Shown here: positions 39,909 through 44,364 of the stretch, one piece after another
Layout: every line of letters begins with the position of its first letter
How positions within the stretch are numbered: position 1 is the first letter of the stretch
DNA from: Chloroflexota bacterium
GTDB lineage: Bacteria > Chloroflexota > Anaerolineae > Anaerolineales > Villigracilaceae
Direction: 5' to 3'
DNA length: 44,364 nt
Assembly: GCA_016234535.1 (NCBI GenBank)
Contig: JACRBH010000017.1
Coordinates: forward strand, 1-44,364
Notes under the pieces: generated by a model
Told to the model about the DNA's origin: nothing
Database searches by the model: none
Seen by the model: only the letters and a program-made list of their open reading frames with translations
Translations under genes and position numbers: made by a program

Positions 39909-41126
39909 ATGAAATTAAGCAAACTTGCAAGCGACATCGCCGAATCTCCAACCCTGGCTTTGAATGAAGAAGCCCGTTTGTTGCGTGAACGCGGCGAGGC
40001 GGTGATTAATTTGGGAATTGGCGAACCGAAGAACAAGACTCCCATTTCGGCTGTCCTGGCCTCTGGCGCAAAATTGACCAGCGGTGAGGTGAAATATACA
40101 CCGCCCGATGGACTGCCTTCGATGAAGAAGGCGGTCATACGCTACACCGAAGAGAGCTATGACCGGCTGGTCGCGCCCGAAAACGTGATCGTCACAAACG
40201 GCGCGAAACAATCACTGTTCAATATCTTCTATTCCATTTTGAATCCGCAGGACGAGGTGATCGTCATTGCGCCGTATTGGGTTTCGTACAACGAAATGAT
40301 CAAGATGTGTCTCGGTATTCCTGTTGTGGTCACCCCTGAGGATGGTACATTTACCCCCCGTTTTGAGGATATTGAACGGGCGGTCACTTCATCCACGCGG
40401 GCAATCATTGTCAACAGCCCGAATAACCCGTCAGGAGCAATCTATCCGCCCGAGTTGATCGGGAAAATCGTGGATATGTGCGAGCGCAAGGGCATCTTCA
40501 TGATCTGCGACGATATCTATCACAAACTTACTTTCGATAGAAATGTTGCCCCGCCCGCGTATTCATTTACAAAAAGGGATGTTGAGAATTCGCATGTGAT
40601 CGTTGTCAATGGCGTGGCAAAGTTATACGGTATGACAGGCTTTCGCCTTGGCTGGGTGGTCGCTCCGCGCGAACTGGTCAAGGTGATGACGAACGTTCTC
40701 GCGCAAACAACCTCCTGTGTTTCACCGATTGCGCAAGCTGCGGCAGAAGGCGCGTTGAACGGTTTACAGTCGGTGGTCGAAGCATTGCGTTTGCAAATTC
40801 AAAATAATCGTGATGTGGTTTTGCAGGAAATGAGAACCTTCAATGGCGCGCGTCTTATCGAACCTAAAGGCACATTTTACGCATTGCCTGATTTGCGTGC
40901 TTTCAATGGGAACTCTATTGAGTTGTCCCGCTTCCTGTTGAAGAAGGCTTTGGTGGTCACCGTGCCTGGCAAGGAATTCGGCATGGAAGGTCATATCCGC
41001 ATTTCATTCGCGGGCTCGGTCAAGGATATAACTGAAGGCATTGCCCGCATTAAATGGGCACTCGACCCAACCTCTCCCAATGAAATTTATATTGGCGACA
41101 AGAAGATGATACGGGATTGGATGTAA
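39909..41126 (+). CDS. Class I aminotransferase (aspartate aminotransferase-like)
   Basis: A 405-residue fold-type I PLP enzyme. GIGEPKNKTP near the start, TNGAKQSLFNIFYSILNP, YWVSYNEM, NSPNNPSGAIYP, CDDIYHKLTF, the PLP Lys in VNGVAKLYGMTGFRLGW, and the carboxylate-binding Arg in HIRISFAGS match the aspartate aminotransferase Iγ group. The open frame extends upstream through repeat sequence; AAGGAG before ATG 39909 sets the start. The exact amino acid substrate is not certain. The pckA gene lies downstream, separated by a repeat. Confidence 0.92.
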   Translation: MKLSKLASDIAESPTLALNEEARLLRERGEAVINLGIGEPKNKTPISAVLASGAKLTSGEVKYTPPDGLPSMKKAVIRYTEESYDRLVAPENVIVTNGAKQSLFNIFYSILNPQDEVIVIAPYWVSYNEMIKMCLGIPVVVTPEDGTFTPRFEDIERAVTSSTRAIIVNSPNNPSGAIYPPELIGKIVDMCERKGIFMICDDIYHKLTFDRNVAPPAYSFTKRDVENSHVIVVNGVAKLYGMTGFRLGWVVAPRELVKVMTNVLAQTTSCVSPIAQAAAEGALNGLQSVVEALRLQIQNNRDVVLQEMRTFNGARLIEPKGTFYALPDLRAFNGNSIELSRFLLKKALVVTVPGKEFGMEGHIRISFAGSVKDITEGIARIKWALDPTSPNEIYIGDKKMIRDWM

Positions 41127-41136
41127 ATACTATATC

Positions 41137-41218
41137 GTCATTGCGAGGGCGGTGGCCCGAAGCAATCCCCGTTCAACTTGGAGATTGCTTCGCTCGTTAT
41201 CACTCACTCGCAATGACG
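41137..41218. repeat. CGTCATTGCGAG-family palindromic repeat
   Basis: It starts CGTCATTGCGAGGGCG, contains CCCGAAGCAATCCCC and GGAGATTGCTTCGC, and ends ACTCGCAATGACG. It occupies almost all of the aminotransferase/pckA gap. Confidence 0.8.
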
Positions 41219-41231
41219 GGAGACGAAGCTT

Positions 41232-42878
41232 ATGAATAACTTACTAAACATAAAAACCCCCGCCGAATCCACCGCGCAGATACGCAAGGCGGATTACAAC
41301 CTTTCCAATCAAGGCGTGAGCAATTTGCGATTGGCTTATTGGAACCTACCTACTGAAGCTCTGGTAGAGGAAGCGATCTTTCGTAACGAAGGCGCAGTGG
41401 TCGCTGGCGGCGCATTCGACGCCAACACCGGCAAACATACTGCCAGAAGCGCAAATGACAAATTTGTTGTGCGCCACACTGACTCAGAAAACAATATCTG
41501 GTGGGGCGTGTACAACCGTCCGTTTGCAGGAGACAAGTTCGAGGTCATGGTTGACCGCATGTTGGGTTTCCTTCAGGGCCGCGATGTCTTCGTCCAGGAT
41601 GTGTATGGCGGCGCAGATGAAGCCTATCGCCTGCCTGTGCGCATTGTGACCGAGCTTGCATGGCACAGTCATTTTGCGCGCAACATGTTCATCCTGCCGC
41701 AGTCGCTCGAGGAATATAAACGCTTCGTGCCTGAGTTTACGATCATTGCGATGCCGTCGTTCAAAGGCGCGCCTGCAGTGGACAGTACCGTTAGTGATAC
41801 ATTTATCTGTTTGTCGTTTGAAAAGAAACTCGCCATCATTGGCAACACAGCCTATGCGGGTGAAATTAAAAAATCCGTTTTTACAATCCTGAATTATCTG
41901 ATGCCATTGGAAGGCGTGCTTTCAATGCATTGTTCTGCAAATGTGAATCCTGATAATGCGGATGATGTGGCCCTGTTCTTTGGATTAAGCGGAACGGGCA
42001 AGACTACGCTTTCGGCTGATCCCACGCGCCGCCTCATCGGTGACGATGAGCATGGGTGGAGCGACAATGGCATTTTCAACTTTGAAGGCGGATGCTATGC
42101 CAAATGTATTGGTCTCTCCGAAGCTGCCGAGCCTGAAATCTATGCCACAACCAGACGCTTCGGCACGATTCTGGAAAATGTTCCTTTCGACTCAGTGACT
42201 CGCATGATCGATCTCGATGATGACTCGTTGACAGAAAATACGCGCGCATCATACCCATTGGAATTCATTGCGAATGCCATTCCTGAAAAGAAGGCGGGAC
42301 ATCCCAAGAATGTCATCCTGCTGACCTGTGATGCTTCGGGCGTCATGCCGCCCATTGCGCGCTTGACTCCGAATCAGGCTCTGTATCAATTCATTTCAGG
42401 ATACACATCCAAGATTGCCGGCACAGAAGTTGGACTCGGCAAGGAACCGGAGATCACATTCAGTGCGTGTTTCGGCGGACCGTTCATGGTGCATCATCCA
42501 TATAAATATGCCGAATTGTTAAAGAATAAAATTGAACGCTATGGCGTAACTTGCTGGCTGGTCAACACCGGCTGGGTGGGCGGACCGTACGGAGTTGGAA
42601 AACGTATCTCCATTAAGTACACACGCGCCCTGTTGAACGCCGCTCTTACAGGCAAACTGAATCAGGTCAAATTCACGAAAGACCCGATCTTCGGTTTTGA
42701 AGTCCCGACCGAATGCCCGAATGTGCCTGCCGAGGTTCTGAATCCTGCAACCTCATGGCCTGACAAAAAGGAATACGATAGAAGATACAAAGACCTTGCG
42801 ATGCGTTTCGTGCAAAACTTCGGCAAGTTCACCGACGGCACGCCGCAGGAAGTGGTGGACGCCGGGCCGAAGGTGTAG
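41232..42878 (+). CDS. pckA: Phosphoenolpyruvate carboxykinase (ATP)
   Basis: A 548-residue enzyme that converts oxaloacetate and ATP into PEP and CO2, the entry to gluconeogenesis. The kinase-1a P-loop is FFGLSGTGKTTLSADPTR, with LIGDDEHGW for metal binding, FNFEGGCYAKCI, the substrate Arg region RNMFILP, and NTGWVGGPYGVGKRISI. Length is normal for the ATP type. The aminotransferase upstream may supply oxaloacetate from aspartate. GGGAGACGAAGCTT precedes the ATG. Confidence 0.97.
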   Translation: MNNLLNIKTPAESTAQIRKADYNLSNQGVSNLRLAYWNLPTEALVEEAIFRNEGAVVAGGAFDANTGKHTARSANDKFVVRHTDSENNIWWGVYNRPFAGDKFEVMVDRMLGFLQGRDVFVQDVYGGADEAYRLPVRIVTELAWHSHFARNMFILPQSLEEYKRFVPEFTIIAMPSFKGAPAVDSTVSDTFICLSFEKKLAIIGNTAYAGEIKKSVFTILNYLMPLEGVLSMHCSANVNPDNADDVALFFGLSGTGKTTLSADPTRRLIGDDEHGWSDNGIFNFEGGCYAKCIGLSEAAEPEIYATTRRFGTILENVPFDSVTRMIDLDDDSLTENTRASYPLEFIANAIPEKKAGHPKNVILLTCDASGVMPPIARLTPNQALYQFISGYTSKIAGTEVGLGKEPEITFSACFGGPFMVHHPYKYAELLKNKIERYGVTCWLVNTGWVGGPYGVGKRISIKYTRALLNAALTGKLNQVKFTKDPIFGFEVPTECPNVPAEVLNPATSWPDKKEYDRRYKDLAMRFVQNFGKFTDGTPQEVVDAGPKV

Positions 42879-42942
42879 TTTCTTTTTGGGATTGATCATC
42901 GCAATATGGTGGCCAATCCCATTTTATTCGGAGGATACAGCC

Positions 42943-43617
42943 ATGCCACGTGACCAGCTTTTGAGAGTTGTTGCGGGCCGAATAGTCATGATAATTCCCA
43001 TGTTGATGCTGTTCTTCTTTTTGCCCGCAGGTACATGGAATTATTGGCAGGCATGGGTTTATATGGGTGTGTTGATCACTCCCATGTTCTTTGCAATGAT
43101 CTACCTGATAAATAAAGACCCCGAATTACTGGAGCGCAGAATGCGCCTGCGGGAACAGCGCAGCGAGCAAAGGCTGATCGTCAAAGTTTCGCTGGTTTTC
43201 TTTCTCCTTGCGTTTATTCTGCCCGGATTCGATAAACGCTTTGGCTGGTCGGATGTGCCGACAGGTTTGGTTATTGCTGCGGATATATGTATTCTTATCG
43301 GATACATCATCGTCTTCCGTGTGATGCAGATCAACAGCTTTGCCTCGCGCGTGATCGAAGTGGCCAGTGAACAAAAAGTAATTGACACGGATTTATATGG
43401 CATCGTGCGTCATCCCATGTATGTAGGCGCGATTCTACTGTATGTCGCTTCCCCGCTTGCGCTCGCTTCATATTGGGCGGTAATTCCCGCGGTTGTGATT
43501 ATCCCCGTCTTTGTGGCGCGCATCAAAGATGAGGAAGCTGCCCTGGATAAGGACTTGCCGGGATATTTGGCATATAAACAAAAAACCAAATATCGCCTGA
43601 TTCCATTTGTCTGGTAA
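42943..43617 (+). CDS. ICMT-family integral membrane methyltransferase
   Basis: A 224-residue protein with five or six membrane helices. The C-terminal signature is GIVRHPMYVGAILLY (SAM site) followed by EEAALDKDLPGYLAYKQKTKYRLIPFVW, typical of isoprenylcysteine carboxyl methyltransferase and phospholipid methyltransferase homologues. The bacterial substrates are mostly unknown. The open frame extends into pckA, but ATG 42943 with GGAGG at 42930-42934 is the likely start. It lies 64 bp after pckA. Confidence 0.88.
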   Translation: MPRDQLLRVVAGRIVMIIPMLMLFFFLPAGTWNYWQAWVYMGVLITPMFFAMIYLINKDPELLERRMRLREQRSEQRLIVKVSLVFFLLAFILPGFDKRFGWSDVPTGLVIAADICILIGYIIVFRVMQINSFASRVIEVASEQKVIDTDLYGIVRHPMYVGAILLYVASPLALASYWAVIPAVVIIPVFVARIKDEEAALDKDLPGYLAYKQKTKYRLIPFVW

Positions 43618-43632
43618 AGAAAGAAAAAATAA

Positions 43633-43666
43633 AAAACAGCCTTGCGAGAAATCGCAAGGCTGTTTT
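43633..43666. terminator. Bidirectional terminator
   Basis: AAAACAGCCTTGCGA (43633-43647) pairs perfectly with TCGCAAGGCTGTTTT (43652-43666), loop GAAA. It serves the converging methyltransferase and SET genes. Confidence 0.9.
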
Positions 43667-43668
43667 CG

Positions 43669-44259
43669 CTATTCGTATATCGTGGTCTTGATTGGAGAAG
43701 TGAACTTCTTCGCTTTTGCGGAACTCATCGCTTTTTCAAAGGCCTTTCGTTCCGCGTGCTGCGCGTCGATCTTGCGCTGGACGTGCGGCGCAAAATAACC
43801 CGCATAACGTTTTTGAAGTACTGGTTTCTGCCAGTCATTTCCACTAACAGTGCCACGACAATTCAAGCTGCCACACCCGCAATTAAATTCATCGTAAGGC
43901 ATGGTATCGCTCATGGCATAGTCAAAACAAACTTCCTCGCCGATTTTAATGTCTCGCATTGCAACGAGTCCAATCTGGCCCGAAAGACCTGCATTCGGAT
44001 TACACGAGTGATTGACATAATCTCCTTCTCCAATGGGGCGCGGCACCAGGAAATGACGATCTTCTACCTGGATGCATAAACTGCGCTCACGGTCAGGAAG
44101 GTGAATAAAGGCGTCCCATTCATAAACGACGCCCCCGAAAACGGCTACGAGCTCACCCTTCTTGATGGGCTCTAACGAATAGATTCCGTTTCCACTGCCA
44201 TCGGCCTTCGGGCGGCCTTCCAACTTAGAAGACAGATAAGAACTTGGTTGCTTGGACAT
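43669..44259 (-). CDS. SET-domain lysine methyltransferase-like protein
   Basis: A 196-residue protein. SET marks: GNGIYSLEPIKKGELVAVFGG (start of the domain), DYVNHSCNPNAGL (the NHS SAM-binding motif), IKIGEEVCFDYAMSD (GEE..FDYA catalytic end) and a post-SET Cys cluster CGCGSLNCRG. All motifs needed for SAM-dependent lysine methylation are present. The target is unknown. The C-terminal 40 residues are Ala/Lys-rich. GGAG lies 9-10 nt before the start. Confidence 0.9.
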   Translation of the reverse strand: MSKQPSSYLSSKLEGRPKADGSGNGIYSLEPIKKGELVAVFGGVVYEWDAFIHLPDRERSLCIQVEDRHFLVPRPIGEGDYVNHSCNPNAGLSGQIGLVAMRDIKIGEEVCFDYAMSDTMPYDEFNCGCGSLNCRGTVSGNDWQKPVLQKRYAGYFAPHVQRKIDAQHAERKAFEKAMSSAKAKKFTSPIKTTIYE

Positions 44260-44364
44260 TCATACAAACTCCTTTTTTCTATGGATTAAAGATTAACAGC
44301 GCCTCCCGCGGTGGTCGAGCCGCGAAAAACGCCATTGATGAATTCAATAATACATTAAATATCC
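44260..44364. other. Right-end flank, SET gene leader
   Basis: About 105 bp upstream of the SET gene. It contains GGTGGTCGAGCCGCG (44311-44325), which resembles one arm of the inverted repeat at 26871-26921. No gene is visible before the window ends. Confidence 0.4.

Noticed and set aside
1509..41218. CRISPR array from the repeated palindromes
   Set aside because: Repeats are scattered kilobases apart, are of three different families and are not separated by regular spacers. No cas gene is present.

Overview
The window is 44.4 kb of bacterial chromosome, close to 50% GC. It encodes mostly housekeeping and accessory metabolic genes, with no phage, plasmid or CRISPR signal. The protein mix suggests a Chloroflexota bacterium of the Anaerolineae type: an ABC-2/SpoIIM fusion, very large GAF-repeat HD-GYP proteins, roadblock plus V4R genes beside a response regulator, ATP-type PEP carboxykinase, GTG/TTG starts and Gly/Pro/Thr-rich lipoproteins. 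That assignment is an inference from sequence character; no rRNA is present to confirm it.

Layout. 1-5.2 kb: end of an ABC ATPase, an ABC-2/SpoIIM permease, an HNH endonuclease, a TIGR01777-type epimerase, a lipoprotein and tyrosyl-tRNA synthetase with a hairpin leader. 5.2-11.4 kb: a 1887-residue REC-PAS3-GAF7-HD-GYP protein and a lipoprotein that resembles the protease inhibitor emfourin. 11.5-11.9 kb: a tRNA-Phe/Gly/Cys operon with a consensus promoter. 12.3-15.0 kb: a four-gene signalling operon (roadblock, V4R, REC plus degenerate GGDEF, GT2 glycosyltransferase). 15.1-16.5 kb: an M4 metalloprotease with its emfourin inhibitor. 16.8-19.5 kb: a small membrane protein, release factor 3 and thiol peroxidase. 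19.7-21.3 kb: two unrecognised acidic-tailed proteins, one with a frameshift. 21.4-29.7 kb: an amino-acid or hydroxy-acid catabolic island (PLP dehydratase, MFS transporter, 2-hydroxyacid dehydrogenase, class III aminotransferase, class II aldolase, TetR regulator, ornithine-cyclodeaminase-family protein, proline-racemase-family protein). 30-31.8 kb: a GlsB-type membrane protein, what looks like a solitary integron gene cassette with its attC site, and a histidine phosphatase. 31.9-34.3 kb: secD-secF. 34.6-36.7 kb: a SpoIIE-type phosphatase, an RCK-domain membrane protein and a P-loop kinase in overlapping genes. 36.7-38.1 kb: rpmF and fabD. 38.4-44.3 kb: a phospholipase-D-like lipoprotein, a candidate small RNA, a class I aminotransferase, pckA, an ICMT-family methyltransferase and a SET-domain protein.

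At least three families of short palindromic repeats sit between genes. One (five copies) has ends reading like CGTCATTGCGAG. Another (three copies) is built on GCGGACT..AGTCCGC, with compensatory changes in the stems. The points most worth checking are the cassette at 30316-31077, the lipid-anchored emfourin-like protein about 4 kb from a canonical M4/emfourin pair, the catabolic island, and the short-ORF/hairpin transcripts near 3.8 kb and 39.7 kb.
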